64,000 nt of DNA from Shewanella maritima (GTDB taxonomy: Bacteria; Pseudomonadota; Gammaproteobacteria; Enterobacterales; Shewanellaceae). Positions 38,875 to 49,466 of the stretch are shown here, in pieces. The notes under the pieces are model-generated. The model did no database searches. It was not told the origin of the DNA and was given only the letters and a program-made list of their open reading frames with translations. The translations under genes were made by a program, and so were the position numbers. Within the stretch, counting starts at the first letter, position 1. Each line of letters starts with the position of its first letter. The stretch covers positions 248,001-312,000 of the forward strand of contig NZ_CP036200.1 in NCBI RefSeq assembly GCF_004295345.1, read 5' to 3'.

Positions 38875-39399
38875 TTACTTGCTCTTCAGTTTTTCTAACA
38901 CTGCAAACGGATTTGGACGCTCCTCTTGAGCTTCTTCGATTTCGCCTACAGCTATATCTTGTGAACCTTGCTGACAATCTTCATCATCGTGCATGGCAAC
39001 AATTGGCATAGCGACTATCAATTCATCTTCGATCAATTGATGTAGACGTACTTCTCCAATCTCATTAACCTCAATTGGATCATACGCATCCGGGAGCTCA
39101 TCGATTTCTGCCTCAGTCTTACAAGGACTAAAACAAAAGTCGACCGTAACCTCAGTAGTAAATTGTGTCATGCAACGTTGACATAGCAGAGTGAGCTCCG
39201 TCACAGCCTTCCCGCGAAGGTAGACTATCCCCTGTAAGTCGACACCACATTCCAACGACACAACTACGTCGGAACAGTCGCCGGCTGATAATTCATTTAA
39301 TCGCTTGTTCTGCTTGCCAGGAATGATGCCTTCGTAACGAAGACGACTCGTGGCGGCGCGAACTGGATCAATTGAAACCGGTATCTTTACTGTTTGCAT
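38875..39399 (-). CDS. yceD: YceD family protein (DUF177), 23S rRNA accumulation protein
   Basis: 174 residues. The YceD fold motif is ELTLLCQRCMTQFTTEVTVDFCFSP, with two CxxC-like cysteines, followed by YDPIEVNEIGEVRLHQLIEDELIVAMP. The family supports accumulation of 23S rRNA and is almost always placed directly before rpmF, as here. It is the first gene of the rpmF-fab transcription unit. The C-terminus (ERPNPFAVLEKLKSK) is typical. Confidence 0.93.
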   Translation of the reverse strand: MQTVKIPVSIDPVRAATSRLRYEGIIPGKQNKRLNELSAGDCSDVVVSLECGVDLQGIVYLRGKAVTELTLLCQRCMTQFTTEVTVDFCFSPCKTEAEIDELPDAYDPIEVNEIGEVRLHQLIEDELIVAMPIVAMHDDEDCQQGSQDIAVGEIEEAQEERPNPFAVLEKLKSK

Positions 39400-39636
39400 A
39401 AGGCGCGCATATTATAGTTTGCAAGCGTCAGAGTCAAAGAAAATTTCCCTAAATACGATGATTTATCACCCTATTCGTGGGCTAAGTGCTCTTTTAAACT
39501 AACGCCATATTAAAACGAAGCAGAATTCTACCCAACAGCATGGTTCAAAACAAGCTGTTGATCGCTAAAAATCTACATTTAGAAATTAATTTTAGTAAAC
39601 TCTCAGCCATCAGATAATTATTTAATCAAAAATACC

Positions 39637-40254
39637 ATGAAAGCTAAGTTAACCCTGGGTTCTAGCTCAGTTTATCGCCAACAATTATTGGCCAAATTAA
39701 ACCTCGAATTTGACTGCTTAAGTCCAGACATTGACGAGTCCCCTCTTACAGGAGAGTCGCCAACAGCATTAGTTGAACGCCTTGCGATTGAAAAAGCAAA
39801 AGCAGTGGCAAAAATGTGCTTAGAAAAGCCCTCTAACGGCACAAGCGCAGAGAAACCTAAGCACTTGGTTATTGGTAGCGATCAAGTAGCGGTGATTAAT
39901 GGTGAAATAATTGGTAAACCGCTGACCCATGAAAATGCGGTCAAGCAACTGCTTAGTGCCTCTGGAAAAGCCATCACCTTTTATACAGGGCTTGCAGTGC
40001 TAGATGTTAACAAGAACACAGTACATAGCTGCATTGAGCCCTTTACTGTACATTTTCGGCAATTAACCAAAGCACAAGTTGAAAATTACGTGTCAGCCGA
40101 GCAACCACTATACTGCGCGGGGAGTTTTAAAAGTGAGGGGCTTGGTATTGCGCTATTCGACAAACTTGAAGGTGACGACCCAAACACCTTAATTGGCCTG
40201 CCGTTAATCAAGCTTATCGACCTACTTAGTCAGCATGACGTGCACGTGTTGTAG
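39637..40254 (+). CDS. yceF: Maf-family nucleotide pyrophosphatase
   Basis: House-cleaning NTP pyrophosphatase; the YceF subgroup prefers 7-methyl-GTP. 205 residues. The Maf motif [16 protein letters not shown] at the N-terminus and [23 protein letters not shown] segment are present, followed by [18 protein letters not shown] (catalytic Asp) and YTGLAVL. Divergent from yceD-rpmF, the arrangement found in E. coli (yceF next to yceD). The YceF rather than YhdE assignment rests on context. Confidence 0.88.
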   Translation: MKAKLTLGSSSVYRQQLLAKLNLEFDCLSPDIDESPLTGESPTALVERLAIEKAKAVAKMCLEKPSNGTSAEKPKHLVIGSDQVAVINGEIIGKPLTHENAVKQLLSASGKAITFYTGLAVLDVNKNTVHSCIEPFTVHFRQLTKAQVENYVSAEQPLYCAGSFKSEGLGIALFDKLEGDDPNTLIGLPLIKLIDLLSQHDVHVL

Positions 40255-40287
40255 TTAACCAGAAAGCCTATTTAACGTGTAACGTCT

Positions 40288-40359
40288 TATCTCTCGCGTT
40301 TTGAAAACACTACGCACAAGGCGAATTCAATAAGTCGCGACAAAAAGCGGCGATAGATA
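40288..40359. repeat. MITE-like palindromic element, family copy 2
   Basis: A 72-bp element bounded by TATCTCTCGC (40288-40297) and GCGATAGATA (40350-40359), an inverted repeat with one mismatch. It shares ACAAGGCGAA and CAAAAAGCGGCGATAGA with the copy at 5677-5798, including order and end position, so it looks like a shorter family member. Confidence 0.4.
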
Positions 40360-40374
40360 TGAGTTTATATAAAA

Positions 40375-40409
40375 CTAAAGGGGAGAACATTTGCTCCCCT
40401 TTAGCTTTT
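40375..40409 (+). terminator. Terminator after the Maf gene
   Basis: CTAAAGGGGAG and CTCCCCTTTAG form an 11-bp stem with an AACATTTG loop, followed by CTTTTT. Confidence 0.88.
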
Positions 40410-40494
40410 TAAAAATAAGTTATTCAAACTTATTGTGTTTGCAAATCCAGAAAACAGGCTAATCTTGCGATAGCTTTACCCTTTATAACAGCCG

Positions 40495-41145
40495 CTACAA
40501 CAAGCCCTTTATATCTGATGGAGTGTTAACCACAGCAACTGGGTTAGCGCTGAGCAGCTTAGCCTCACTGTGAGCACCGTAGCTTACGCCGATGGCGTCC
40601 ATCTCTGCATTAGATGCCATGGTCATATCGATTATCGAGTCACCAACCATTACAGCATCAATTGCACTTACGTTGAGCTCTTTGAGTAATGAATTGAGCA
40701 TTTGAGGGTCAGGTTTGCTCGCAGCATCACTTGCACTGCGAGTCGCTTTGAAATACTTACCTAAGCCTGTCGTCACTAGCATTCTATCTAGTCCAGGTCT
40801 TGCCTTACCCGTTGCCACAGCTAAGGTGTAACCTTCATCATAAAGCTGCTCGATAAGCTCAACCGCACCCTCGAACATTGGCGTGTCAATGGTGCAGCTT
40901 TTATATTGCTGGCGATAACACTCCACCAACTCCTCTTGCTTATCAATGGCGTTAGGAAACAAAATTGGCATCACAGTGGGTAGCGACAGACCTATGATAT
41001 CCCGTACTTGTTGCTCACTCGGGACAGGCTGACCCATTTGCTTGGCAACGTCTTGCATACACACCACAATTTTCGTGATGGTATCCATTAAGGTGCCATC
41101 CCAATCGAATATGACTAGCTGATACTTCTTACTGTCTTTCGTCAT
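40495..41145 (-). CDS. HAD-family phosphatase, subfamily IA (Gph-like)
   Basis: 216 residues. Motif 1 is VIFDWDGTLMDT (nucleophile Asp14 and Asp16), motif 2 Thr in LAVATGKAR, motif 3 Lys in SKPDPQMLNSLL, and motif 4 MVGDSIIDM with two Asp. A helical cap lies between residues 20 and 85. The protein resembles phosphoglycolate phosphatase, but the substrate cannot be read from the sequence. It is just downstream of rluC (76 bp) on the same strand, a linkage conserved in this group. Confidence 0.85.
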   Translation of the reverse strand: MTKDSKKYQLVIFDWDGTLMDTITKIVVCMQDVAKQMGQPVPSEQQVRDIIGLSLPTVMPILFPNAIDKQEELVECYRQQYKSCTIDTPMFEGAVELIEQLYDEGYTLAVATGKARPGLDRMLVTTGLGKYFKATRSASDAASKPDPQMLNSLLKELNVSAIDAVMVGDSIIDMTMASNAEMDAIGVSYGAHSEAKLLSANPVAVVNTPSDIKGLL

Positions 41146-41220
41146 TTAACTTGATTCGTTCAATTCTAATAAAGGTGTGCCAATCAAACCTACATAAACA
41201 CGATAGCCGCGCCTACATAG

Positions 41221-42177
41221 TTACGCTTTCTTTAACTTATCCAATGTGTTTTGCAACACGTCATCAAGCGGCGCTTTAACTATGGTGGTCACTTCAGAGT
41301 CTGGATGAATAAACTTAAGCTCTGCAGCATGCAAGAATAGACGATTTAAACCGATAGCTTTCATGCTGTCGTCAAACTGCTGGGTGCTGTATTTATCATC
41401 ACAAGCAATCGCGTGGCCTGTGTATTGGCAATGAACACGGATTTGATGGGTTCGACCCGTCACGGGCGAAGCCTTAACTAATGTGGCACCTCGGTAGCGC
41501 TGCATGATCTTATAGCGAGTTTCAGACTCTTTTCCTTCTTTGTTAACCCGCACAATGCGCTCACCCGATTTTAAGGTGATCTTTAACAGCGGCGCTTTCA
41601 CCACTTTATCTTTTGCCTGCCAATCACCGCGCACTAGCGCAAGGTAATCTTTTTGCATGGTCTTTTTGCGTAGTTGATCATGCAAATGCTTAAGTGCGCT
41701 GCGCTTTTTAGCGACTAGCAATACTCCGGATGTATCTCTATCTAAACGGTGTACTAACTCTAAAAACTTTTGCTGCGGACGCAATGAACGTAAGCCTTCA
41801 ATCACCCCAAAGTTAACGCCGCTACCACCGTGAACCGCGATGCCAGCAGGCTTATTCAGCACAATTAAGTGCTTATCTTCATGGATGATACGCTCTTCAA
41901 GTTGCGCAACTTGCGATAAGTTTGCCGACGGCGCGGTGCGATAGTCTTTTTCAGCTACGCGAACCGGAGGAATACGCACGATATCGCCAATTTGTAACTT
42001 GTACTCAGGCTTAATTCGCTTTTTGTTTACCCTCACCTCACCTTTACGCACAATGCGATAGACCATGCTTTTCGGCACGCCTTTAAGTTTGGTAAGAAGG
42101 AAGTTATCGATACGCTGCTCAAAATGGTCTTCGTCAATCGTGACCATCTGCACTTTAGTGGAGATTTCTGTTTTCAT
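41221..42177 (-). CDS. rluC: 23S rRNA pseudouridine synthase RluC
   Basis: Makes pseudouridine at 955, 2504 and 2580 of 23S rRNA. 318 residues from ATG 42177 (MKTEISTKVQMVTIDEDHFE); a start at 42228 would add 17 residues overlapping the AT-rich promoter. The S4 domain is at about 17-75 (QRIDNFLLTKLKGVPKSMVY), the catalytic Asp in LVHRLDRDTSGVLLVAK and the RTHQIRVH motif follows. Divergent from rne, the same arrangement as in E. coli. Confidence 0.93.
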   Translation of the reverse strand: MKTEISTKVQMVTIDEDHFEQRIDNFLLTKLKGVPKSMVYRIVRKGEVRVNKKRIKPEYKLQIGDIVRIPPVRVAEKDYRTAPSANLSQVAQLEERIIHEDKHLIVLNKPAGIAVHGGSGVNFGVIEGLRSLRPQQKFLELVHRLDRDTSGVLLVAKKRSALKHLHDQLRKKTMQKDYLALVRGDWQAKDKVVKAPLLKITLKSGERIVRVNKEGKESETRYKIMQRYRGATLVKASPVTGRTHQIRVHCQYTGHAIACDDKYSTQQFDDSMKAIGLNRLFLHAAELKFIHPDSEVTTIVKAPLDDVLQNTLDKLKKA

Positions 42178-42674
42178 GTTACGCCATACTGTTATTACCG
42201 CGACATTGTAACTGATCTTAGTTAGCAATTGATATATTAAGAATGCCGAGTTTTGATTGCTGAATTATATGTTTATTGCTATATTTGCCGACTAGATGCG
42301 GGTAAGCAGTGGATAAAGTGTTCACAAATCCCCATCCTGCGAAGAATAAGTAAAAGAACAAGTGAACTTTATCGGTCGCAACTCATTGATTTGCAAACTG
42401 TACTAATATTTAAACAGCCAAATTAGCTGTTACAGTTAAACCGTAAGTAGCAACTAAATTTTCTTAGTTTCTTTTACCCAAATTCGCCCCAAAATCGAAC
42501 AATATTTTAGCTTGTTATCAGACAACACGATTCGACTTGGGCATTAACGGACTAGAAATTGATTTATGGGGTTTGTTGACTAACGAATTCCTTGTTTTTG
42601 TAACAACTAGAAAATAAGCCATAAATAGGATGCGACACGCAGCGATTGCGTCTAACAGTAATGCGCACCTCCCA
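42178..42674. promoter_or_regulatory. Shared divergent promoter region of rluC and rne
   Basis: About 500 bp, AT-rich, with no reading frame I trust. Promoters for both rluC (minus) and rne (plus) must lie here, and the transcribed 5' leader of rne probably begins within its right half. I do not assign -35/-10 boxes. Confidence 0.5.
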
Positions 42675-42771
42675 GCCTGATACCAGCCGTGACGGCTGCA
42701 CTTTAGAAGATCAGGCCCGTAATGCAGACAATCTGTTGTTTGATGACCATTATTAGAAGAATGATGTCATC
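42675..42771 (+). promoter_or_regulatory. RNase E 5' leader hairpins (rne5-like autoregulatory element)
   Basis: GCCTGAT (42675-42681) pairs with ATCAGGC (42710-42716) and encloses CAGCCG (42684-42689) pairing with CGGCTG (42693-42698), with a TGA loop. A second stem, GATGAC (42742-42747) with GTCATC (42766-42771), ends directly on the start codon and could hide the ribosome site. In E. coli, leader hairpins of rne mRNA let RNase E feed back on its own level; the layout here fits that element. Confidence 0.65.
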
Positions 42772-45700
42772 ATGAAACGCATGTTAATCAATGCAACTCA
42801 ATCAGAAGAGTTGCGTGTAGCCCTTGTTGACGGGCAACAACTGTACGATCTGGATATTGAAAGCCCAGGTCATGAACAGAAAAAGTCAAACATCTACAAA
42901 GGTAAAATCACCCGTGTTGAACCATCACTAGAAGCAGCTTTTGTTGACTATGGTGCTGAGCGTCACGGCTTCTTACCACTTAAAGAAATCGCTCGCGAAT
43001 ACTTCCCTAAAGGTTACTCTTTCCAAGGCCGTCCAAACATCAAAGAAGTGGTGTCTGAAGGTCAGGAAGTTATCATCCAAATTGATAAAGAAGAACGTGG
43101 CAACAAAGGTGCTGCACTAACAACCTTTATTAGCCTTGCGGGTTCTTACCTGGTCCTCATGCCAAACAACCCTCGCGCAGGCGGTATTTCTCGTCGAATC
43201 GAAGGTGATGAACGTAGCGAGCTTAAAGCTGCAATGTCAGAGCTTGAAGTACCACAAGGTATGGGCTTAATTGTTCGTACAGCCGGTGTAGGTAAAGATG
43301 CAGCTGAGCTAAAGTGGGACCTTAAAGTTCTACAACATCACTGGGAAGCGATTCAAGAAGCGGCTAACAGCAAGCCTGCGCCTTTCTTAATCCATCAGGA
43401 AAGTAACGTCATTGTACGTGCAATTCGCGATTACTTACGCCGTGATGTTGGTGAGATCTTAATTGACCACCCACGTATCTTTGACGAAGCTAAGCAACAC
43501 ATTGGATTAGTGCGCCCTGACTTTGTAGAGCGTGTAAAACGCTATGAGTCGGAAGTACCGCTATTTACTCACTACCAAATTGAGTCGCAAATTGAATCAG
43601 CATTCCAACGTGAAGTGCGCCTGCCATCAGGTGGCTCGATTGTTATCGACCCAACTGAAGCATTAACTTCAATCGATATTAACTCTGCCCGCGCAACTAA
43701 AGGCGGCGATATCGAAGAGACGGCACTCAACACTAACTTAGAAGCCGCTGATGAAATTGCTCGTCAATTACGTCTGCGCGACCTAGGTGGTCTAGTGGTT
43801 ATCGACTTTATCGATATGTCACCAGTTCGCCACCAACGTGAAGTTGAAAACCGCATGCGTGATGCTGTCCACAGTGACCGTGCTCGCGTTCAACTTGGTC
43901 GTATCTCACGCTTTGGTTTAATGGAAATGTCGCGCCAGCGTCTGCGCCCTTCTCTTGAAGAGTCTGCAGGTCACCTGTGTCCTCGTTGTCACGGTCAAGG
44001 CACTATTCGCGGCACTGAATCTCTAGCACTGTCTATTCTTCGCTTAATGGAAGAAGAAGCAATTAAAGAGAACACCAAGCAAATTGAAGCGGTAGTACCT
44101 GTTGATGTAGCGGCTTACCTGCTTAACGAAAAGCGTAAAGCAATCCGCATTACTGAGCAGCGTCATGACGTTGAAGTGTACGTGATCCCAGACCGTCACA
44201 TGGAAACGCCAGAATATCGCGTAGTACGTCGCAAAGCTGACGATGAAGTGACTGAAACGAGCTACAAGCGCGTTGAACAGCCAGAAAACAAGTTATACGA
44301 ACCACGTAAACTTGAGCGTGCAGCAGCGCCTGAGCCAGCAATCAAAGGCTTTGGTGCACCTAAGCAAACGCCAGCTAAACCGGCAGCTAAGCCTGCGAAA
44401 GCTAAGGCAGAAGAAAAGCCAGGTTTATTCAGTCGCATCTTCAGTGCTATTGCCTCGCTATTTGGCAGCGAAGAAGAAAAGTCTGACAACAAAGACAAGA
44501 ACAAAGGTAAAAAAGGCGGTCAGCAAAATCGTCGTAACCGTCGTAACGAGCGCCAAGATAACCGTAATGACAAACGTCGTAAGCGTGGTGAGTCGAATGC
44601 AAAAGACGGTAATGACAACCGTTCACGCAAAAATGCTGATCGTAACGCTGATCGCAATGAGCGTAATAAAGGTAAAGCTGATCAAGACGAGAACAAGCGT
44701 AATAAGTCTGCTGACAAAGCTAACCGCAACAGCAAGCCAAAGCGTGACAACGTAGAAAAGAGCCCTAAGCAAGAAGCGGCTCGCGAGCGTCGTCAACGCC
44801 GTAATATGCGCCGTAAAGTTCGCATCGAAAACGAAGCGACTAATAACGAGCAAACACAAGCTGCGCTAGCAACTGAAGAAGCAAACGTAAAAGCGACTGT
44901 CGAAGCGCAAGTTACAGAAAAGCCAGCGGCTGACACTCAAAACAGCGAAGGCCAAGCTGCGCCAAAAGCTAAAGAGCAAAAGTCAACTCGTACTCGCCGT
45001 CCTCGTAAAGAGCGCGTGAAAAAAGTTGAGCAAGAAACTGAGCAAGCGGCTGAAACGTTAGAAGTAGCAACAGAGGCTAAAGCAGAGACTGTTGAACAAC
45101 CTAGTGTTGCTGTTGAAGCTAAAGCTGAAAGCGTAGAGGTTTCTCAAGCGACAGCAGAAGCTGCAACCACAGAAAAAGCTGAAGCGGCTACTACAGACAA
45201 AGCTGAAACAACTGGGGAAGATAAAGCTGAAGACGGTAAGCGTGAAGGTCAGCGTCGTAGCCGTCGCAGCCCTCGCCACCTGCGTGCAGCAGGCCAGCGC
45301 CGTCGCCGTGACGATGAAGATACCGCTCAAGCACCAGTGTTTACTCCGGTAGATGAACTTGAAAAGCAACTTGACGCAGAAAACAACTCAGCGACAAGTG
45401 AAGCACAAGCTCCAAGTACATCAGAAGCACCAAGTAAATCTGAGGCTAAAGTAGACGCGCCTGCTCCTGAAGCTGTAATTGAAGCACCGACAACTGAAAC
45501 GGTTGTTGATGCGCCAGCTGCAGAGCCTGTTGTTGAAGTAGCTGCTGAAACCGTAACTGAAGTGGTTGTTGAAACAGAAACACCTGCTGAAGCACCTGTT
45601 GAAAAGCCAGCAACCGAAAAGGTAGTTGAAGCACCTGCTGAAGTGAAAGAGCCAGTGGTTGAAGCTCCAGTTGTTGAAGCAAAAGTTGAAGCGCCAGCTG

Positions 45701-46131
45701 AAACTCCGGCTACTGAAAAGGTCGCTGAAGCGCCAACTGAGCAAGCTGTTGAAGCGCCTGTATCAACAGCATCAGCAGAGCCAGCAAAACCTGCGAGTGC
45801 GCTAGCATCTAACGCATCTGCACCTATGGCTAAGCCAGCAGCGATTAAACCGCCTAAAGCTCAAGACAAAGCCGAAGTAGCGGCAGAGTCAAATGAGACT
45901 CCAGTTGAGAGTGAAGGCAACAGCGTGTCAGCCCCAGCAGCGAAACCAACTGCGAGTCGATTTGGCTCTATGGTTGGCTCAGAAATGGCTAAGCCAAGTG
46001 TGGAAGTGCGCGCTGCGCAACAAACACCACAAGGTAAAGACTATGCAAGTGCTCAAGCACCTGCGGCTAAACCAGCTAAATCGATGACAGCAAACAGCGC
46101 GTCATCAGATATGGCTCGCCCTGGTCAATAA
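42772..46131 (+). CDS. rne: Ribonuclease E
   Basis: Endoribonuclease that starts mRNA decay and processes rRNA; scaffold of the degradosome at the inner membrane. 1119 residues. Catalytic half about 1-520: S1 domain ([20 protein letters not shown]), DNase-like core with [11 protein letters not shown] and [10 protein letters not shown] (metal Asp), and the zinc link CPRCHGQGT with Cys403 and Cys406. The C-terminal half is disordered: a lysine/arginine-rich RNA-binding stretch (600-700), then acidic repeats (EAPAE/VVEAP) and a final alanine-proline tail (SSDMARPGQ), where PNPase binds in E. coli. An amphipathic membrane-anchor-like helix is near 545-570 ([16 protein letters not shown]). Leader structure suggests feedback control. 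Confidence 0.97.
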   Translation: MKRMLINATQSEELRVALVDGQQLYDLDIESPGHEQKKSNIYKGKITRVEPSLEAAFVDYGAERHGFLPLKEIAREYFPKGYSFQGRPNIKEVVSEGQEVIIQIDKEERGNKGAALTTFISLAGSYLVLMPNNPRAGGISRRIEGDERSELKAAMSELEVPQGMGLIVRTAGVGKDAAELKWDLKVLQHHWEAIQEAANSKPAPFLIHQESNVIVRAIRDYLRRDVGEILIDHPRIFDEAKQHIGLVRPDFVERVKRYESEVPLFTHYQIESQIESAFQREVRLPSGGSIVIDPTEALTSIDINSARATKGGDIEETALNTNLEAADEIARQLRLRDLGGLVVIDFIDMSPVRHQREVENRMRDAVHSDRARVQLGRISRFGLMEMSRQRLRPSLEESAGHLCPRCHGQGTIRGTESLALSILRLMEEEAIKENTKQIEAVVPVDVAAYLLNEKRKAIRITEQRHDVEVYVIPDRHMETPEYRVVRRKADDEVTETSYKRVEQPENKLYEPRKLERAAAPEPAIKGFGAPKQTPAKPAAKPAKAKAEEKPGLFSRIFSAIASLFGSEEEKSDNKDKNKGKKGGQQNRRNRRNERQDNRNDKRRKRGESNAKDGNDNRSRKNADRNADRNERNKGKADQDENKRNKSADKANRNSKPKRDNVEKSPKQEAARERRQRRNMRRKVRIENEATNNEQTQAALATEEANVKATVEAQVTEKPAADTQNSEGQAAPKAKEQKSTRTRRPRKERVKKVEQETEQAAETLEVATEAKAETVEQPSVAVEAKAESVEVSQATAEAATTEKAEAATTDKAETTGEDKAEDGKREGQRRSRRSPRHLRAAGQRRRRDDEDTAQAPVFTPVDELEKQLDAENNSATSEAQAPSTSEAPSKSEAKVDAPAPEAVIEAPTTETVVDAPAAEPVVEVAAETVTEVVVETETPAEAPVEKPATEKVVEAPAEVKEPVVEAPVVEAKVEAPAETPATEKVAEAPTEQAVEAPVSTASAEPAKPASALASNASAPMAKPAAIKPPKAQDKAEVAAESNETPVESEGNSVSAPAAKPTASRFGSMVGSEMAKPSVEVRAAQQTPQGKDYASAQAPAAKPAKSMTANSASSDMARPGQ

Positions 46132-46145
46132 CCTTTAACCCTAAG

Positions 46146-46173
46146 AAAAACCACGCTTAGGCGTGGTTTTTTT
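46146..46173 (+). terminator. Terminator after rne
   Basis: AACCACGC TTAG GCGTGGTT followed by TTTTTT, 15 bp after the rne stop codon. Confidence 0.88.
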
Positions 46174-46317
46174 ATGCCTGAATATTGAAAAGACATTAGC
46201 TACTCCTAAAGTTAAATAATTCTACTTAAGGCTATTTTCAGGTTTAGTGAGTGATTAATTTTTGTTAACATGCTCACAATTTTTTTGACAACCCCAACAA
46301 TACATATCAGAGGCATC

Positions 46318-47877
46318 ATGTTCGATCTTCTTCGACACAAAACAAGTAGTAGCAAAGCCGATATTCTCTCGGGATTAACCGTGGCACTGGCACTGATCCC
46401 GGAAGCCGTAGCTTTCGCATTCGTGGCACATGTTGAACCTATGGTAGGTTTATACGCTGCATTTATTATGGGGCTAGTTACCGCAGTCATCGGTGGCCGA
46501 CCGGGGATGATTTCTGGTGCAACCGGCGCAATGGCAGTTGTAATGGTTTCATTGGTTGTTGAGCACGGCGTGCAATACCTGTTTGCCGCCGTTGTACTCG
46601 CCGGTATTATTCAAATTCTCGCCGGAGTATTTAAACTGGGTAAATTCATCCGTATTGTGCCTTACCCGGTAATGATAGGCTTTGTTAACGGGCTGGCGAT
46701 TGTTATTTTCCTTGCTCAGCTTGGCCAGTTTAAAGTCAAAGACGCTGCAGGCAACATGGTTTGGATGGCACAAGAGCCATTAATGATCATGCTAGGGTTA
46801 GTGGCACTAACCATGGCAATCATTCATTTTCTACCTAAGCTAACCACGGCTGTGCCCTCTTCACTGGTTGCTATCTTAACGGTTACTGGTTTAGTAGTTG
46901 GTTTAGATCTTGATACCCGCAACGTATTAGACTTTTTGAAAACCATGAGTGGTGATGAAGCAGCAACCATTGCAGGTACCCTGCCATCATTTGCCATCCC
47001 AAGCGTGCCATTCAATTTCGAAACCTTTTACATCATCTTGCCTTACGCCTGTATTTTAGCGGCAGTTGGTTTGATTGAATCGCTCCTTACCCTAACGGTA
47101 ATCGACGAAATGACCAATAGCCGTGGTAAAGGCAACAAAGAATGTGTTGGCCAAGGTGTTGGTAACATTACCTCTGGCTTCTTCGGCGCTATGGGTGGTT
47201 GCGCGATGATTGGTCAATCAATGATTAACATCAACTCTGGTGGTCGTGGTCGCCTATCAGGTATTACTGCTGCCCTAGCCTTACTAACCTTTATCTTGTT
47301 CGGCGCAGCATTCATCGAAATTATCCCGCTGGCAGCGCTAGTTGGTGTAATGTTTATTGTGGTACTTGGCACGTTTGAATGGGCAAGCTTTAAGGTGATG
47401 CGCAAAGTACCTAAGCACGATGCATTCGTGATTGTACTTGTGACAACCGTAACCGTATTTACCGACCTTGCCTTTGCGGTATTTGTTGGTGTTATCGTGT
47501 CTGCTCTTGTATTTGCTTGGGAGCACGCTAAGCATATTAACGTTGAAGTATCGACAGACGCTAACGGCTGGAAAATTTACCGTGTAAACGGCCCGCTATT
47601 CTTTGGCTCGGTGGCAAACTTCCTTGAACTATTCAAAGCAGAAGATGATCCACAAGATGTGATCATTGATTTTCAAAACTCACGCGTTGCCGACCACTCA
47701 GCATTAGATGCCATCGACACCCTTGCTGAGCGTTATTTAAAAGCAGGTAAACAGCTACATTTGCGTCACTTAAGTCAGGATTGTAAAGCGCTACTGCATA
47801 AAGCGGGTGACTTGGTCGAAGTGAACATGATTGAAGATCCACACTACAAGGTGGCTGACGATAAGCTTGACTCATAA
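46318..47877 (+). CDS. SulP-family anion transporter
   Basis: 519 residues from ATG 46318 ([20 protein letters not shown]), with AGAGG upstream; an ATG at 46270 would add 16 hydrophobic residues. About 12 membrane segments cover residues 20-405, including [20 protein letters not shown] and [16 protein letters not shown], with the SulP signature [16 protein letters not shown] cytoplasmic STAS domain occupies about 425-510 ([20 protein letters not shown]). SulP proteins carry sulfate or bicarbonate; in marine bacteria many are sodium-bicarbonate symporters, and the substrate is not determined here. Has its own terminator. Confidence 0.9.
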   Translation: MFDLLRHKTSSSKADILSGLTVALALIPEAVAFAFVAHVEPMVGLYAAFIMGLVTAVIGGRPGMISGATGAMAVVMVSLVVEHGVQYLFAAVVLAGIIQILAGVFKLGKFIRIVPYPVMIGFVNGLAIVIFLAQLGQFKVKDAAGNMVWMAQEPLMIMLGLVALTMAIIHFLPKLTTAVPSSLVAILTVTGLVVGLDLDTRNVLDFLKTMSGDEAATIAGTLPSFAIPSVPFNFETFYIILPYACILAAVGLIESLLTLTVIDEMTNSRGKGNKECVGQGVGNITSGFFGAMGGCAMIGQSMININSGGRGRLSGITAALALLTFILFGAAFIEIIPLAALVGVMFIVVLGTFEWASFKVMRKVPKHDAFVIVLVTTVTVFTDLAFAVFVGVIVSALVFAWEHAKHINVEVSTDANGWKIYRVNGPLFFGSVANFLELFKAEDDPQDVIIDFQNSRVADHSALDAIDTLAERYLKAGKQLHLRHLSQDCKALLHKAGDLVEVNMIEDPHYKVADDKLDS

Positions 47878-47920
47878 ACCTGTTTAAATTTTAGGCTTGA
47901 GCACTCAGTGATACCAAACT

Positions 47921-47950
47921 AAATAGCGGCCCTAGTGGTCGCTATTTTTT
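47921..47950 (+). terminator. Terminator after the SulP gene
   Basis: AAATAGCGGCC and GGTCGCTATTT form a stem with one wobble and a CTAGT-type loop, followed by TTTTT. Confidence 0.85.
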
Positions 47951-48163
47951 TAACGCACTTACCAGTCATTTTCTAACCGATACCTATGAGGCTGGCATCG
48001 CAAATCGTTTGGGAGCTATTTCGTTTAGGCAATAAAAACCGTGATCTAGCCTTTATTTCAAACGCTTATATTTACTAAGGCATTCTAAACATTTTAATAA
48101 ATACTAGTTAAAAACCTTGTCCTATGATGAAACCAAGTCGAAACACATTGTTAAGGTTAAATC

Positions 48164-49351
48164 ATGAAAAAGACCCTTCTAGCTAGTTTAATCGCATTCA
48201 CCGCGTTTAGCGCTAACGCAGAACTTATCCAACACACAGATCAAATCGGTGAAGTACAGTTCACGGGTTCTACTTACGAGCTAGGTAAACACGTTGGTGA
48301 AGTCGCTGGTAACCAAGTAGAAAGCGCAATCGAGCGTTTCAGCGACACCTTAGGTCAAATGCTTCCAGGCCTAAGTGCAGAGTCTTTATCTAAGTCTTTT
48401 GATGACCAACAAGTATTCGCTAAGCTTAAGAAAGCTAGCCCAGAATCTGCATCTTACATTCGCGGTCTTGCAGATCAACTAAACAAGAACCCTAACCTTC
48501 TTCTAGCTGTTGCTATGTCAGATGAAGCGATCCTTGAATCTCAACGCAACGGCGGTATGGGCTTCCTACAGGCTGAAAAAGGTGCTCACGCCCCATCTGC
48601 TCCAGCAAAATGTACTTCAATGGCAGTAGCGGCTTCAGGCAATAAAGCATGGGCAGCATCTAACTTTGACTACATGGGTGTTAACTACACTGGTCTGCTA
48701 ATGCTTAAACACACTGACACTGACGGTAAAACTCGCCTGATCCAAACTTGGGCTGGTCTAATCCCTTACGGTGGTGTCACCAAAGGTGCTCAAGTAATGA
48801 CCATGAACACCATGGCTGACCAAGGTACGCTACGTGAAAAAGACGGCGGTGAGATCCTGAGCGATACAGCGACTCCTTCTTTCTACCTAAGCTGGGATGT
48901 ATACAACACTGAAGACTACGCAGGTATTAAGTCAGTATTCAACAAGTACCCAGAATACACAGCATTTTTCACTTACACTGTAGCTTCTGCTAACCAGCCT
49001 GCGATGAACATCGAGAACACTTACGGCGGTAAAGTAAACTACTCTGAGGGTGAGTACAAAGCACACGCTAACCACTCTGTTTACAGCCAGCCTGCTGAGT
49101 TTGTTGATGAAGCATTCGCAGCACACTCTCTTGCACGTCAAGATGCAGCTGAAAACTTCATGGCGAAAGCATCTGTTGAGACTCCAGAGTCAGAAGTACG
49201 TGAGCTTCTGCAAAGCAAACCACTTTGGAAAGGCCGTGGTGACATGATGGGTACCGTAACCAACACTTACTATAAAGTTGACGGTAAGAAAGTTGATGTT
49301 TACTTCCAAACTGACAGTGAGCACAAGCCAGTTCACATGACTAACTACTAG
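48164..49351 (+). CDS. Secreted C45-family Ntn-hydrolase-like protein
   Basis: 395 residues with a signal peptide (MKKTLLASLIAFTAFSANA, cut after Ala19). The nucleophile-like Cys150 in PAKCTSMAVAASGNKAWAAS, ASNFDYMG and the overall arrangement match the C45 acyl-CoA:6-aminopenicillanate acyltransferase and choloylglycine hydrolase-type group. The likely activity is cleavage of linear amides in the periplasm. In classical members Cys becomes the N-terminus after cleavage; here a 130-residue propeptide region precedes it. Codon use is biased toward common codons, which suggests high expression. It stands alone with its own terminator. Substrate unknown. Confidence 0.75.
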   Translation: MKKTLLASLIAFTAFSANAELIQHTDQIGEVQFTGSTYELGKHVGEVAGNQVESAIERFSDTLGQMLPGLSAESLSKSFDDQQVFAKLKKASPESASYIRGLADQLNKNPNLLLAVAMSDEAILESQRNGGMGFLQAEKGAHAPSAPAKCTSMAVAASGNKAWAASNFDYMGVNYTGLLMLKHTDTDGKTRLIQTWAGLIPYGGVTKGAQVMTMNTMADQGTLREKDGGEILSDTATPSFYLSWDVYNTEDYAGIKSVFNKYPEYTAFFTYTVASANQPAMNIENTYGGKVNYSEGEYKAHANHSVYSQPAEFVDEAFAAHSLARQDAAENFMAKASVETPESEVRELLQSKPLWKGRGDMMGTVTNTYYKVDGKKVDVYFQTDSEHKPVHMTNY

Positions 49352-49384
49352 ATACTAAATAGTAGTCAGCTAGTGTTAGTATTA

Positions 49385-49412
49385 AAAAGAGCGACCATTG
49401 GGTCGCTCTTTT
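49385..49412 (+). terminator. Terminator after the C45-like gene
   Basis: AAGAGCGACC ATTG GGTCGCTCTT followed by TTGC; perfect 10-bp stem, usable from both sides. Confidence 0.85.
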
Positions 49413-49466
49413 GCTATCTACCGCATACACAACCCACTGCTACACAACCCTCTACTAAACAGAAAG

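Noticed and set aside
44273..45744. Long alternative frames on both strands inside the C-terminal half of rne
   Set aside because: Low-complexity, repeat-driven shadows of the lysine- and proline-rich scaffold region; no start sites or homology.
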